64,000 nt of DNA from Paraburkholderia antibiotica (GCF_012927125.1 NZ_JABBFZ010000005.1:248001-312000); one strand, 5' to 3'; numbered from the stretch's first letter, positions 49,169 through 58,573 are shown. Program-made: numbers and translations. The notes: generated by a model from the sequence alone, not told the origin.

Positions 49169-50668
49169 TCACTTGCCGTAACGAGCCAGTGTGCGCTCGC
49201 GCGCCTGCGCATGATCGACGATCGGCTCGGGATAATCCTTGCCCAGCACCACGCCGAATTCCGCCAGCTTCCCGGCGCCCGCGAGCCACGGCGCGTGAAT
49301 CCATTTTGCCGGTAGCTTCGCGAGTTGGGGAAGATATCGGTTGATAAAGCGTCCGTCGGGGTCAAATTTTTCAGACTGGGTCACCGGATTGAAAATCCGG
49401 AAGTAGGGCTGCGCGTCGCAGCCGGTCGACGCCGCCCATTGCCAGCCGCCGTTGTTCGCCGAGAAATCGAAGTCGTTGAGCAGGTCCGCGAAATAGCGCT
49501 CGCCGCGTCGCCAGTCGACGCCCAGATCCTTCGCGAGAAAACTCGCGGTCACCATACGCAGACGATTGTGCATATAACCGGTGCGGTTCAGTTGCAGCAT
49601 CGCGGCGTCGACGAGCGGATAGCCGGTGCGGCCTTCGCACCAGGCGGTGAACGCTGCATCGGCGGCGGCGCCCTGTTCCCAGCGCAAGCGCTCGTACTCC
49701 GGCTTGAACGACGCGCCGCTCGCGATGCGCGGATGATGCGCGAGCACCATGAAATAGAAGTCCCGCCAGATCAGCTCCGACAGCCACGTCGCCGCGCCGT
49801 TGCCGTCGGGTTGCAACGACATCTCGTACGCGAGCCGCGCGAGCGTGCGGATCGATACCGTGCCGAAGCGCAGATGCACCGACAGATAACTGGGCCCTTT
49901 CGCGGCGGGAAAGTCGCGCCAGTCCGCATAACTGTCGATGCGCGTCAGGAAGTCGTCGAGCAACTGCTGCGCGCCGCTCATGCCGGCGGGCAGCTTCAGA
50001 TCCGTCAGGTTACTGGGCGCGAAGCCGAACTGGTCGACCGTCGGCAACTGGCGGTCGAGCTTGCGCGGCAGCGCCGCTAGATGCTTCGCGTAGGTTTCGA
50101 CCGGGTAGGGCTTCAGGTCGAACGCGCTCAATTGCTTGAGCCATGCGTTCTTGTACGGCGTGAAGACGGCGAACGGCTTGCCCTGGCCGTTCAGCAATTC
50201 GTCGCGCTCGAAGATCGTCTGGTCCTTGAACGTCAGCCATTGACGGCCTGCTTCGGCGAGGTGCGCGTCTACCGTCGCGTCGCGCTCGATCGCGACGGGC
50301 TCGTAATCGTGATTCGCGAACACGGCGTCGACCCGCAGTTCGGCGGCAAGCTTCGGCACCAGCTCCGCCGGATCGCCGTACAGCACGATGAGGCCGCCGC
50401 CGTGCGCGCGCAATGCGTCGTCGAGTTCGCGCAGCGACGCAACGATGAAGTCGATGCGGCGATCCTGCACCGGCTCGCCCGGGTGGCGCGCGTGCCAGGT
50501 GTCGGCGAGCGGCTGCAGGATCGTGGTGTCGAACACGAACACGCACCAGACACGTTCGCAGTGCTTGAGCGCGTAGTAGAGCGCGGCCTGGTCGGTGCTG
50601 CGCAGATCGCGGCGGAACCAGACGAGGCCGGTGTCGAAGGTGTCGTCGATACGGCGGGCGCGTGTCAT
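49169..50668 (-). CDS. phrB: Deoxyribodipyrimidine photo-lyase
   Basis: 499 aa. It repairs cyclobutane pyrimidine dimers using blue light, FADH- and an antenna. The N-terminal antenna domain starts LVWFRRDLRSTDQAALYYAL. The FAD-binding domain shows LSVHLRFGTVSIR, ELIWRDFYFMVLAHHP, then the binding loop WCEGRTGYPLVDAAMLQL, GYMHNRLRMVTASFL and NNGGWQWAASTGCDAQPYFRIFNP. All are canonical class I CPD photolyase signatures. Start at ATG 50668; tspO follows. Confidence 0.96.
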   Translation of the reverse strand: MTRARRIDDTFDTGLVWFRRDLRSTDQAALYYALKHCERVWCVFVFDTTILQPLADTWHARHPGEPVQDRRIDFIVASLRELDDALRAHGGGLIVLYGDPAELVPKLAAELRVDAVFANHDYEPVAIERDATVDAHLAEAGRQWLTFKDQTIFERDELLNGQGKPFAVFTPYKNAWLKQLSAFDLKPYPVETYAKHLAALPRKLDRQLPTVDQFGFAPSNLTDLKLPAGMSGAQQLLDDFLTRIDSYADWRDFPAAKGPSYLSVHLRFGTVSIRTLARLAYEMSLQPDGNGAATWLSELIWRDFYFMVLAHHPRIASGASFKPEYERLRWEQGAAADAAFTAWCEGRTGYPLVDAAMLQLNRTGYMHNRLRMVTASFLAKDLGVDWRRGERYFADLLNDFDFSANNGGWQWAASTGCDAQPYFRIFNPVTQSEKFDPDGRFINRYLPQLAKLPAKWIHAPWLAGAGKLAEFGVVLGKDYPEPIVDHAQARERTLARYGK

Positions 50669-50737
50669 CGGGTGTCGGTTGAAAGGGGAGAGTTGATGCC
50701 TGTGTTGCAGATTGCGTGCCGCGGACGCCCAATGCGG

Positions 50738-50773
50738 CAGCGCCCGCTCCCATTGTGCAGGGAGCGGGCGCTG
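50738..50773. terminator. Strong 13-bp stem-loop between ohr and phrB
   Basis: CAGCGCCCGCTCC (50738-50750) and GGAGCGGGCGCTG (50761-50773) are perfectly complementary around a 10-nt loop. It lies 82 bases past the ohr stop and before the phrB start on the same strand, so it probably reduces read-through. There is no T-tract on either side. Confidence 0.5.
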
Positions 50774-50854
50774 TTCGCGATAGCGCGTCGTCGTTGAGCT
50801 TGGGCGGGAACGGCGTTTGCGGCGACGTCAACCGCCGCGCAACCGGCGCCTAAC

Positions 50855-51274
50855 TTAAGCGACGTGCAGGCGCACCGCGACGTTGTTGCGCGTGGCGTTC
50901 GAATACGGGCAAACCTGATGCGCGGCGTCGACGAGATCCTTTGCGGCGGCGGCGTCGAGGCCCGGCAGCGAGATGCGCAGATCGATGTCGAGCGCGAAAC
51001 CGCCCTTGTCGTTCGGGCCGATGCCGACCTCGGCGGAGACTTGCGTGTCGGCCGGGAGGGCCTGCTTGTTCTGGCCCGCGACGAACTTCATGGCGCTCAG
51101 GAAACAGGCCGAATAGCCGGCCGCGAACAGTTGTTCCGGATTGGTGCCCGCCGCGCCGTTGCCGCCGAGTTCACGCGGCGCGGCCAGCTTCACGTCCAGT
51201 GCATTGTCCGACGATACGGCGCGACCGTCGCGGCCACCGGTGCTCGTTGCGCTTGCCTTGTAGAGAATGTTCAT
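50855..51274 (-). CDS. ohr: Organic hydroperoxide resistance protein
   Basis: 139 aa. It reduces organic and lipid hydroperoxides with two cysteines and a lipoylated partner. Both catalytic Cys are visible: GYSACFLSAMKF and HQVCPYSNATRNN, in the expected Ohr contexts. The start MNILYKASATSTGGRDGRA is canonical; AGGAG precedes ATG 51274. It lies 170 bases downstream of ohrR in the same direction with a palindromic operator between, so OhrR control is expected. Confidence 0.96.
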   Translation of the reverse strand: MNILYKASATSTGGRDGRAVSSDNALDVKLAAPRELGGNGAAGTNPEQLFAAGYSACFLSAMKFVAGQNKQALPADTQVSAEVGIGPNDKGGFALDIDLRISLPGLDAAAAKDLVDAAHQVCPYSNATRNNVAVRLHVA

Positions 51275-51369
51275 GGTGCTGCTCCTTATCCGGGTTGTCA
51301 GGGTTTGCATGCTTGCCGCCTCGGCTGGTTCGCCGGTCGGGCGAGGTGTTAGCGAAGCGGCATGTCGTT

Positions 51370-51398
51370 AAGATAGTACACAAATCATTTGTGTGCAA
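51370..51398 (-). promoter_or_regulatory. ohr promoter with an OhrR operator in the spacer
   Basis: On the minus strand TTGCAC (51398-51393), 17 bases, TATCTT (51375-51370). The spacer contains the perfect palindrome ACACAAAT-C-ATTTGTGT (51378-51394), resembling published OhrR sites (TACAATT-n-AATTGTA type). Bound repressor would sit between the -35 and -10 boxes. Confidence 0.7.
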
Positions 51399-51444
51399 AT
51401 CAATTTACGGGCGATACCGGAATCACTCTGTTGCAATGAGCGCT

Positions 51445-51897
51445 CTACTGATCCATGTAGTCGTTGAGCGTCGCGCGTAGTCGCGTGAGGTCGTCGCGCA
51501 GACGCAGCAGGAATTCCGGCGTCTGCTGGGTCGCGCAAAAGATTTCGGCGGGCACTTCGCGCGCCTGGCGCTTGAGTGCCTTGCCCGCGCTGGAGAGGCG
51601 GAGATAGACGAGTCGTTCGTCATCGGTGCCGCGCACCCGTTCGACGAGGCCTTGCGCCTCGAGCCGTTTGAGCAGCGGCGTGACGGTGGCGGGGTCGAGG
51701 TTCAGGCGCGCGGCCATGTCCTTGACGGTGATGTCGTCGGTTTCCCACAGCACCAGCATCGCCAGATATTGCGGGTACGTGAGACCGAGCTTCTCGAGCA
51801 GCGGCTTGTACGCTTTCGTCATCGCCAGCGATGTCGAGTAGAGGGCGAAACAGAGTTGCTCGTCGAGCGTGAAGGGAAGGGCGGCGCGCTGGGTCAT
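51445..51897 (-). CDS. ohrR: MarR-family organic peroxide sensor OhrR
   Basis: 150 aa. A MarR winged helix ([33 protein letters not shown] in parts) and the peroxide-sensing Cys near residue 16 ([13 protein letters not shown]) identify OhrR. Oxidation of that Cys releases DNA and induces ohr. ATG 51897 gives the family-typical [17 protein letters not shown]. Palindromes at 51918-51938 just upstream indicate autoregulation. Confidence 0.94.
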   Translation of the reverse strand: MTQRAALPFTLDEQLCFALYSTSLAMTKAYKPLLEKLGLTYPQYLAMLVLWETDDITVKDMAARLNLDPATVTPLLKRLEAQGLVERVRGTDDERLVYLRLSSAGKALKRQAREVPAEIFCATQQTPEFLLRLRDDLTRLRATLNDYMDQ

Positions 51898-51917
51898 CGT
51901 GCATCTCGGCTGAAAGA

Positions 51918-51949
51918 GTGTGCAAATGGATTGCACACAAACTATTGTG
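51918..51949. promoter_or_regulatory. Overlapping OhrR-type operators upstream of ohrR
   Basis: GTGTGCAA-N5-TTGCACAC (51918-51938) is a perfect inverted repeat, directly followed by the partly overlapping CACAA-ACTA-TTGTG (51936-51949). Both share the CACAA/TTGTG core of the site at ohr. Confidence 0.65.
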
Positions 51950-52130
51950 CCGCAAATCGGAGCGCAGGGTGACGAGCGTGAGGCGGGCGGGAAAGCGGCG
52001 AGGGGCGCCGGAAATCGGCGGGGAAAAACGGAGAACGCGCGGAACAAACAGGAAAGACGCGAGGGAAAGCCGCGAGAAAAAGATCGCGCCGCGCGGACAT
52101 CAGGACGACGCCCGCGCGACAAGCGACGAA

Positions 52131-52937
52131 TCAGGCCGCCGGTTTGGTCGGCAGATCCGGCGTTTGCGGCGTCTGCACGCCGAAGCAGCCGCGGTAGGTC
52201 GCGTAGAACGAGCAGTACAGCATCGTCGTGACGATCATCGTGGCGGGCATCAGGATCGCGAATGCGAAGTCGGCTGCGCCGAGCGCCTGCATCAGCGCGG
52301 TCAGTCCGAACGACACCACCGTCGCGACCGAGAACCACAGCGCCGCGAACACGACGAAAGCGCCGCGATTACGCCAGCAGCTGACGACGCTGAAGAACAT
52401 CGCCTTGACGGGCGGCACGTCGTGCCACGCGGTGAGGATCGGCGAGAACCAGAACAGCATCGCGACCGGCACGTAAAACGCAAGCGCGGTGAGTACCGCA
52501 AGCGGGATATTGCTGTTGGCGATCGCGTTTTCATCCATCGCGGCGCCGCCGAGCATCACCTTCAGCAGCATGCCGCCGTCGGCGAGCGCCGAGCCGGCCA
52601 GCACCAGCGCCATCGCGACCACGTACACCACGCCGAGCACGAGCAGCCGGCGCGCGACCACCGGGCCATAAGAATGAAAGCCGTCGACGAGGATGGTCGG
52701 AAACACCGGCTTGCCCGCGATCGTGTTGCGGCATGCGGCCATGAAGCCGACCGCGACGCCCGGAATGAACAGCAGCGGCAGCACGCCACCGACAACCGGA
52801 ATCTGCGCGACGAGCGTCATCACCAGCAGATAGGTGAAAAACAGCGTGAGAAACGCGAGCGGGTTCTTGCGGAACAGCCAGATGCCTTGCCGGAACCACA
52901 CGTAGCCGGTTTTCGCGGGGACTTCGATCAGTTGCAT
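52131..52937 (-). CDS. Multi-pass inner membrane protein, BPSS1780-like family
   Basis: 268 aa with about five to six membrane segments. The start [34 protein letters not shown] (in pieces) is what I recall for the Burkholderiales family annotated BPSS1780; function unknown. The C-terminal tail is short and Pro-rich. Its start overlaps the thrB stop by ten bases, so it is expressed from the thrB transcript. Confidence 0.78.
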   Translation of the reverse strand: MQLIEVPAKTGYVWFRQGIWLFRKNPLAFLTLFFTYLLVMTLVAQIPVVGGVLPLLFIPGVAVGFMAACRNTIAGKPVFPTILVDGFHSYGPVVARRLLVLGVVYVVAMALVLAGSALADGGMLLKVMLGGAAMDENAIANSNIPLAVLTALAFYVPVAMLFWFSPILTAWHDVPPVKAMFFSVVSCWRNRGAFVVFAALWFSVATVVSFGLTALMQALGAADFAFAILMPATMIVTTMLYCSFYATYRGCFGVQTPQTPDLPTKPAA

Positions 52938-53923
52938 GGGGTATGAATGCCTGGATTGGCGACGCCCTTCAGGCGCTCGCGCAGAATGCGTTCGAAATGG
53001 CCGGGGTCGTGCGGCTTGAGCAGCTCGGCCGCGCGCGGCAGGTGAAAATCATACAGGCGCGAGACCCAGAAGCGGTACGCGCCGGCTCGCAGCATGTCGC
53101 CCCAGTGGCGGTTTTCCTCGACCGTGAACGGCCGCACCGTCTGGTAGGCGCGCAGCAGCGCTTCGGTGCGCGCGTCGTCGAGCGTGCCGGTCGCGAGGTC
53201 GACGCACCAGTCGTTGACCGTGACCGCCACGTCGAAGAGCCATTTGTCGCAGCCGGCGAAGTAGAAGTCGAAGAAACCGCCGAGCCGCACTTCGTGGCCG
53301 GTATCGGGCGCCGCGTGCGCGAACATCGCGTTGTCGCGGAACAGATCGGCATGGCACGGGCCGCCGGGCATCGCCGCGTAATCGGCCGACGCGAAGAACG
53401 CTTCCTGGTGCGCGAGTTCCGACGACAGCAACGCGCGCTGCTCGCCCTCGAGATACGGCAGGATGGTCGGCACGGTCTCGCGCCACCACGGCAGGCTGCG
53501 CAGATTCGGCTGATAGCGCGGATAGTCGCGGCCCGCGAGGTGCATGCGCGCGAGCATCTGGCCGACTTCGACACAGTGCTCGATGCCGGGCGCGAGTTCG
53601 GGCGCGCCTTCGAGCTTGGTCACGATCGTCGCGGGCTTGTCGAGCAGCAGGCCGAACAGCGCGCCGTCGCGGCGCGGCATCGGGTCCGGCACCGGCACGC
53701 GATGCGACGCGAGGTGGCGCATCAGGTCGAGATAGAACGGCAGTTGCTCGGCGGTCAGCTTCTCGAAAATGGTCAGCACGTATTCGCCGCGCGTCGTCGT
53801 CAGAAAGAAGTTGCTGTTTTCAATGCCGGACGAGATGCCGCGCAATTCGACGACATCGCCGAGATCGTAGTGGCGCATCCATTCTGCGAGTTGGGATTCG
53901 TTGACAGCGGTGAAGACGGCCAT
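52928..53923 (-). CDS. thrB: Homoserine kinase (ThrB, APH-like type)
   Basis: 331 aa. It phosphorylates L-homoserine for threonine synthesis. This is the aminoglycoside-phosphotransferase-fold type found in betaproteobacteria and pseudomonads, not the GHMP type: [25 protein letters not shown] opening, then the catalytic loop [12 protein letters not shown] and the metal strand [11 protein letters not shown]. It is followed by the overlapping BPSS1780-like gene and lies near DUF2782 and polA, a conserved neighbourhood. Confidence 0.95.
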   Translation of the reverse strand: MAVFTAVNESQLAEWMRHYDLGDVVELRGISSGIENSNFFLTTTRGEYVLTIFEKLTAEQLPFYLDLMRHLASHRVPVPDPMPRRDGALFGLLLDKPATIVTKLEGAPELAPGIEHCVEVGQMLARMHLAGRDYPRYQPNLRSLPWWRETVPTILPYLEGEQRALLSSELAHQEAFFASADYAAMPGGPCHADLFRDNAMFAHAAPDTGHEVRLGGFFDFYFAGCDKWLFDVAVTVNDWCVDLATGTLDDARTEALLRAYQTVRPFTVEENRHWGDMLRAGAYRFWVSRLYDFHLPRAAELLKPHDPGHFERILRERLKGVANPGIHTPCN

Positions 53924-54236
53924 GCGGGAAACGTCGGGTCAGGTTGTTCGGGCTGGCGCGGTGCGGCCAGTGCGAGGTGAGGCAAAAGAATGTGGCGAAG
54001 CTGTGGCAAAGCGGGCGGCTCGGCGCCGGCCATCCTATTAGCGCGGCGAGCGCATACCGAGCGCGGCACGACGATACCTTCAGCGGCACAAGTCTGCGAC
54101 GCAAGTCGGCGGCATAAGTATGCCCAGGTTGCGTCGCCGGGCCGCTTCAGTGCTGCACGGCCTGAAGCGGTCCGCCGCGTATCCGCTGCAGATACCGACG
54201 ACGGCGGCCGTTGCCGGCGCGCCGCCACCGCATCGA
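53924..54236. other. Gap between DUF2782 gene and thrB
   Basis: About 310 bases with no supported gene. It contains a hairpin CCGCTTCAG (54142-54150) / CTGAAGCGG (54162-54170) shortly after the DUF2782 stop. The thrB promoter should be here but no clear boxes are seen. Confidence 0.5.
54142..54170 (-). terminator. Hairpin after the DUF2782 gene
   Basis: A 9-bp perfect stem with an 11-base loop, about 67 bases past the stop on the minus strand. Weak T content, so terminator function is uncertain. Confidence 0.4.
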
Positions 54237-54632
54237 TCAGTAGCGCAGATTGACCGACGGCAGGCGTGTGCTCGGACGACCGCTGTCGTGGACGGTCGGC
54301 GACGTGTCGGGCGGCGCGGTCATCTGATAGCGCGTGCCGAAGTTCGAGCGCACGTTGATTTCGACCGGCTTGCCCTTGTCGCGGTATTCGGTGATTTCGG
54401 TGCCGCTCGGCGTGACCTGATGGAAGCTCGGCGTGCGCGGCACGTTGATGTCGACCTTCGAGCTGACCTCGGCGCCCGGACGATTGATCTTCGCCAGGTC
54501 GGGCAGACCGGCCCGTTCATTGGCGGACTGGGGCGCATCGGCCGGCGGCGGTTCGTCGACGGGCTGGGCAGCCATCGCGGCGTTGCCGAAGGCGAGAGCC
54601 AGCGCAACGGCGACGGGAAGGAGCGGCTTCAT
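54237..54632 (-). CDS. DUF2782 family periplasmic protein
   Basis: 131 aa. Signal peptide MKPLLPVAVALALAFGNAAMA, then a Pro-rich stretch and the DUF2782 core EVSSKVDINVPRTPSFHQVTPSGTEITEYRDKGKPVEINV (recognised in segments: VTPSGTEITEYRDKGKP). The family has no known function but is regularly found beside thrB and polA in beta- and gammaproteobacteria. GGAG precedes ATG 54632. Confidence 0.85.
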   Translation of the reverse strand: MKPLLPVAVALALAFGNAAMAAQPVDEPPPADAPQSANERAGLPDLAKINRPGAEVSSKVDINVPRTPSFHQVTPSGTEITEYRDKGKPVEINVRSNFGTRYQMTAPPDTSPTVHDSGRPSTRLPSVNLRY

Positions 54633-54817
54633 GGTGATTCTCCGATTGGGTGCGCCGATTCTAGCAAATCCGGCCTTGCGTACGGGCGCGCGGCCTTATT
54701 TTGCGCCGCTTTCGCGCAACACGCGCGCGGCGTGCGCGAACCCCGCCGAGCGTGCGATGGCGACATTTGGCGGCGGCGGGTTCCGTGGTAAGGTCGTTGC
54801 ATCAATAGGGGGGAACG

Positions 54818-56347
54818 ATGATGAACAACGATATCAATCAACGCACGGTGCTGACTCCCACCAACAGTTTCCCGACCGAGGGCTTCGAAGACGCGACCGA
54901 GGCCGTCACCCGTCTCGCGGCGATTTACGAGGCGAACACGTCGTTTCTGCGCGATGCGTTCGCGCGCTACCGCCGCAACGAACAGTTCGAGCAGCGCGTG
55001 CGCGCATGCTATCCGTTCGTGCGGGTGCGCACCGAGGTCAATACGCACATCGACTCGCGCCGTTCGTACGGCTTCGTCGCGGGGCCGGGCGTGTTCGAGA
55101 CGACCGTCACGCGGCCCGATCTGTTCGGCAATTACTATCGCGAGCAGCTGCGGCTGCTGGCGAAGAACCATCACGTGCAGATCGAGGTCGGCGTATCGGA
55201 TCAGCCGATCCCGATTCATTTCGCCTTCGCCGAGGGCATCCACCTCGAAGGCGATCTGGACCGCGAGCGCCTGTTCCTGATGCGCGACATCTTCGACACG
55301 CCGGACCTCGCGCTGCTCGACGACCGCATCGTCAACGGCACCTACGAGCCGCTGCCCGGCGAGCCGCATCCGCTCGCGCTGTTCACGGCGGCGCGCGTCG
55401 ATTTTTCGCTGCATCGGTTGAAGCACTACACGGCGACTTCGCCGACGCATGTGCAGAACTACGTGCTGTACACGAACTACCAGTTCTACATCGACGAATT
55501 CGTCAAGCTCGGCCGCAACATGATGGCCCATACCGACGATGCGGAATTGCGCGCGTACCGCAGCGAATACACGTCGTTCGTCGAGCCCGGCGACGTGGTC
55601 ACGTACAACGAGAATCTCGGCGAACAGGCGCAGGAGGGCACACCGCCGCCGCGTCTGCCGCAGATGCCCGCATATCACCTGAAGCGCGCGGACGGCAGCG
55701 GCATCACGATGGTCAACATCGGCGTCGGGCCGTCGAATGCGAAGACGATCACCGATCACATCGCGGTGCTGCGTCCGCACGCGTGGATCATGCTCGGCCA
55801 CTGCGCGGGGCTGCGCAACACGCAGCGTCTCGGCGACTACGTGCTCGCGCACGGCTACGTGCGCGAAGACCATGTGCTCGACGCCGATCTGCCGCTGTGG
55901 GTGCCGATCCCGGCGCTCGCCGAAGTGCAGGTCGCGCTCGAACGCGCGGTCGCGCAGGTCACGCAGCTCGACGGCGTCGAGTTGAAGCGGGTGATGCGCA
56001 CGGGCACGGTGGCGAGCGTCGACAACCGCAATTGGGAGCTGCGCGATCATCGCGAGCCGGTGCAGCGGCTGTCGCAAAGCCGCGCGATCGCGCTCGACAT
56101 GGAAAGCGCGACGATCGCCGCGAACGGCTTCCGCTTCCGCGTGCCTTACGGCACCTTGCTGTGCGTGTCGGACAAGCCGCTGCACGGCGAGCTGAAGTTG
56201 CCGGGCATGGCCGATCAGTTCTATCGCGCACAGGTCGACCAGCATCTGCAGATCGGCGTGAAGGCGATGGAGTTGCTGCGGATGAATGGGCTGCATCGCT
56301 TGCATAGCCGCAAATTGCGGAGCTTTGCCGAGGTGGCGTTCCAGTAG
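54818..56347 (+). CDS. amn: AMP nucleosidase
   Basis: 509 aa, close to the usual ~480-500. It splits AMP into adenine and ribose 5-phosphate, buffering adenine nucleotides. The N-terminal AMN domain (~1-190, TRLAAIYEANTSFLRDAFARYRRNEQ in parts) precedes a nucleoside-phosphorylase-like catalytic domain with ITMVNIGVGPSNAKTITDH, IMLGHCAGLRNTQRLGDYV and the late ALDMESATIAANGFRFRVPYGTLLCVSDKP. A GGGGGGAACG ribosome site precedes ATG 54818 (a second ATG follows immediately). Confidence 0.95.
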   Translation: MMNNDINQRTVLTPTNSFPTEGFEDATEAVTRLAAIYEANTSFLRDAFARYRRNEQFEQRVRACYPFVRVRTEVNTHIDSRRSYGFVAGPGVFETTVTRPDLFGNYYREQLRLLAKNHHVQIEVGVSDQPIPIHFAFAEGIHLEGDLDRERLFLMRDIFDTPDLALLDDRIVNGTYEPLPGEPHPLALFTAARVDFSLHRLKHYTATSPTHVQNYVLYTNYQFYIDEFVKLGRNMMAHTDDAELRAYRSEYTSFVEPGDVVTYNENLGEQAQEGTPPPRLPQMPAYHLKRADGSGITMVNIGVGPSNAKTITDHIAVLRPHAWIMLGHCAGLRNTQRLGDYVLAHGYVREDHVLDADLPLWVPIPALAEVQVALERAVAQVTQLDGVELKRVMRTGTVASVDNRNWELRDHREPVQRLSQSRAIALDMESATIAANGFRFRVPYGTLLCVSDKPLHGELKLPGMADQFYRAQVDQHLQIGVKAMELLRMNGLHRLHSRKLRSFAEVAFQ

Positions 56348-56494
56348 CCCGGTAGGGCGAAGCCGGCATCCGTCGTTAGTGGCGGATGCCGTTTGGCCCG
56401 GTTGACGCAGCCTCAGGCGCATCTATCGAGATCGTCCGTTCGCGCCGTATGTGCTGTTGCACGGCTTGCCGGCGCATGCCGCCGGAAAGCTTTC

Positions 56495-57025
56495 TCAACC
56501 CTGTCCGAACCCCGTCAGCCCGATCAGACTGCCGGCCGCCAGCAGCCACAGCGGATGAATGCGCGTCTTCGTCGCCATGACCGCGGTGAACGCGGTGATC
56601 GCCCACGCGATCGCGGTCGGGTTCGATGCTCGCGCGATCACCGCCGCGCTCGCCGCGACGATGCCGGCCGTCACCGGCACCAGCCCGAGCTGCGCATAGC
56701 GTCGCCACGGCCGATCCTTGAAGCGGTCCCAGGCGTGCAGCGCAATGATCGTCACCAGCGACGACGGCCCGAACTTCGCAATCGACGTGACCAGCATGCC
56801 GGCCCAACCGGCCACATGCCAGCCGATCAGCGTCACGATCATCAGGTTCGGGCCCGGCGCGGCTTGCGCGAGCGCGAACAGCGCGCTGAATTCGCTGGCC
56901 GGCATCCAGTGATGCACGTCGACCACCTGCCGCTGCATCTCCGGAAGAATCGTATTGCCGCCGCCGAATGCGAGCAGCGACAGCTGACTGAAGATGGTCG
57001 CGAGCGCAACGAGCGTATCGTTCAT
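56495..57025 (-). CDS. Chromate transporter, short-chain CHR subunit 2
   Basis: 176 aa, one CHR domain with about six hydrophobic stretches. FGGGNTILPEMQRQVVD and FALAQAAPGPNLMIVTLIGWHVAG carry the family's GGG.. and PGP signatures. Classic ChrA is a ~400-aa fusion of two such halves; here the halves are separate genes. Its ATG overlaps the stop of the other CHR gene (ATGA) and has an AAGGAG ribosome site, so the two are made together. Likely an anion efflux antiporter; chromate specificity is inferred from family name. Confidence 0.87.
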   Translation of the reverse strand: MNDTLVALATIFSQLSLLAFGGGNTILPEMQRQVVDVHHWMPASEFSALFALAQAAPGPNLMIVTLIGWHVAGWAGMLVTSIAKFGPSSLVTIIALHAWDRFKDRPWRRYAQLGLVPVTAGIVAASAAVIARASNPTAIAWAITAFTAVMATKTRIHPLWLLAAGSLIGLTGFGQG

Positions 57026-57591
57026 CGTGCGCTCCTTGCGGCGAAGTAGATGCTGAGCGGTGTGAGCACGAGCATCGTCGGCAGTAGCGGCAAGCGCAGC
57101 ACTGCAATCGCGATGAAGCCGAGCACCGCGATCAGCGCGGCCAGCGGCTTGTTGCGTAACGGCAGCACGATCCTGGTCGCCATCGAGATCAACAGGCCCG
57201 ACGCGGCCGCGGCGAGCCCCGCGAACAGATGGCGCACGTGCGGATCGTTCTGCGTGTGCTCATACAGCACGCCGAGGCCGATCACCACCAGCGAGGGTCC
57301 CGCGATCAGCCCGAGCAGGCCGGCCAGCGCGCCGGGCACGCCGCGAAAGCGCATGCCCATCGCGACCGACAGATTGATTACGTTGCCGCCCGGCAGGAAT
57401 TGGCACAGACCGAGCAGGTCGGTGAACTCGTCGGCCGTGAGCCAACGGCGTCGTTCGACGAGCGCGCGGCGCGCGAGCGGCAATGCGCCGCCAAATGAAA
57501 TCAGCCCGAGGCCGAGAAAGCCGCCGAAGATTTCGCGCAGCGTCGGGGTGGGCGCAAGTTCGGAGGCGGGCGAGGTCAGTTCGTGGTCCAT
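57022..57591 (-). CDS. Chromate transporter, short-chain CHR subunit 1
   Basis: 189 aa, the other half of the split CHR pair. LGLISFGGALPLARRALVERRRWLTADEF and LCQFLPGGNVINLSVAMG in pieces correspond to the N-terminal CHR repeat with its PGG signature. Five to six membrane segments follow. ATG 57591 is chosen as the start of a normal N-terminal cytosolic tail; upstream in-frame extension is basic and unlike the family. Overlaps the second CHR gene by four bases. Confidence 0.87.
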   Translation of the reverse strand: MDHELTSPASELAPTPTLREIFGGFLGLGLISFGGALPLARRALVERRRWLTADEFTDLLGLCQFLPGGNVINLSVAMGMRFRGVPGALAGLLGLIAGPSLVVIGLGVLYEHTQNDPHVRHLFAGLAAAASGLLISMATRIVLPLRNKPLAALIAVLGFIAIAVLRLPLLPTMLVLTPLSIYFAARSAR

Positions 57592-57709
57592 AGTGCAGAG
57601 CTTCGAGTAGAAGCCCAGCAGGTTAGCGCCGAACCGGCGGCACGCAAAACGATTTTTGCGTGCGAGTGTATGACCGTAAGCGCGCCGCAAACTGGCCTGC
57701 AAAACGAAA

Positions 57710-57741
57710 GCGGGCGACCCGAAGGCCGCCCGCCGAAAACT
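57710..57741 (-). terminator. Hairpin upstream of the CHR pair on the minus strand, after LOG gene
   Basis: GCGGGCG (57710-57716) pairs with CGCCCGC (57727-57733). Read on the minus strand the stem is followed by CTTTCGTTTT (57709-57700), a reasonable T-rich tail. It lies ~100 bases past the LOG gene stop and would insulate it from the CHR genes. Confidence 0.55.
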
Positions 57742-57828
57742 GCTTTGCATGCACGCATGCGCTACGCCGCGAGAAGCGCGCAGCGCGAAACGATTCGCGC
57801 AACGCGGTGCCCGCGCTAAGTCATGGCA

Positions 57829-58572
57829 TTACAGATAGAACATCCGGTCTTCGTCCGACTTGACCGGATGTTGCTCGCCTTCCTCGCGGTCTTCATAGAA
57901 CTTCAGCACCGCGTCGAGCACCTGGTCCGGATCGTCGATTACCTGCATCAGATCGATGTCGGTCGGATTGATCAGGCCCATCGGAATCAGCGAACTCTTG
58001 AACCACGCGAGCAGGCCTTCCCAGAACTCCGCGCCGACCAGAATGATCGGTACGTGACGCGACTTCTTGGTCTGGATCAGCGTGAGCACTTCGGCCAGTT
58101 CATCCAGCGTGCCGAAGCCGCCCGGCATCACGATCACCGCGTCCGAGTTCTTCACGAACGTGACCTTGCGCGTGAAGAAGTGACGGAAGCGCAGCGAGAT
58201 ATCCTGCCACTGGTTGCCCGATTGCTCGTGCGGCAATTCGATGTTCAGACCGACCGACGGTGCCTTGCCCGCATGCGCGCCCTTGTTGGCTGCTTCCATG
58301 ATGCCGGGGCCGCCGCCGGAGATCACCGCGAAGCCCGCATCCGACAATTTGCGCGCGATTTGCGTGGCGAGTTTGTAGTACGGCGAGTTCGGTTTCAGGC
58401 GCGCAGAACCGTAGATGCTGACCGCCGGGCGAATCTCGGAGAGGTACTCGGTCGCCTCGATAAACTCTGCCATAATCGTGAACATCTGCCACGATGCGCG
58501 GGCCTTTTTGGCCGTTGCGCGCTCTTGATCTGCGAGCGATCGCAGACTCGGAATCACTTTTCTCTTAGTCAT
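57829..58572 (-). CDS. LOG family protein (cytokinin-activating phosphoribohydrolase-like)
   Basis: 247 aa. The two LOG signatures are intact: ISGGGPGIMEAANKGAHAG and IVMPGGFGTLDELAEVLT. LOG proteins hydrolyse nucleoside 5'-monophosphates (AMP or cytokinin riboside phosphate) to base and ribose 5-phosphate; bacterial members are often called TIGR00730 Rossmann-fold proteins. The N-terminal ~50 residues (MTKRKVIPSLRSLADQERA ...) are the long helical extension of the bigger bacterial subgroup. Its ATG at 58572 is one base from the polA ATG on the other strand. No ribosome site is visible, so leaderless translation or a start further in is possible. Confidence 0.9.
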   Translation of the reverse strand: MTKRKVIPSLRSLADQERATAKKARASWQMFTIMAEFIEATEYLSEIRPAVSIYGSARLKPNSPYYKLATQIARKLSDAGFAVISGGGPGIMEAANKGAHAGKAPSVGLNIELPHEQSGNQWQDISLRFRHFFTRKVTFVKNSDAVIVMPGGFGTLDELAEVLTLIQTKKSRHVPIILVGAEFWEGLLAWFKSSLIPMGLINPTDIDLMQVIDDPDQVLDAVLKFYEDREEGEQHPVKSDEDRMFYL

Positions 58573-58573
58573 A

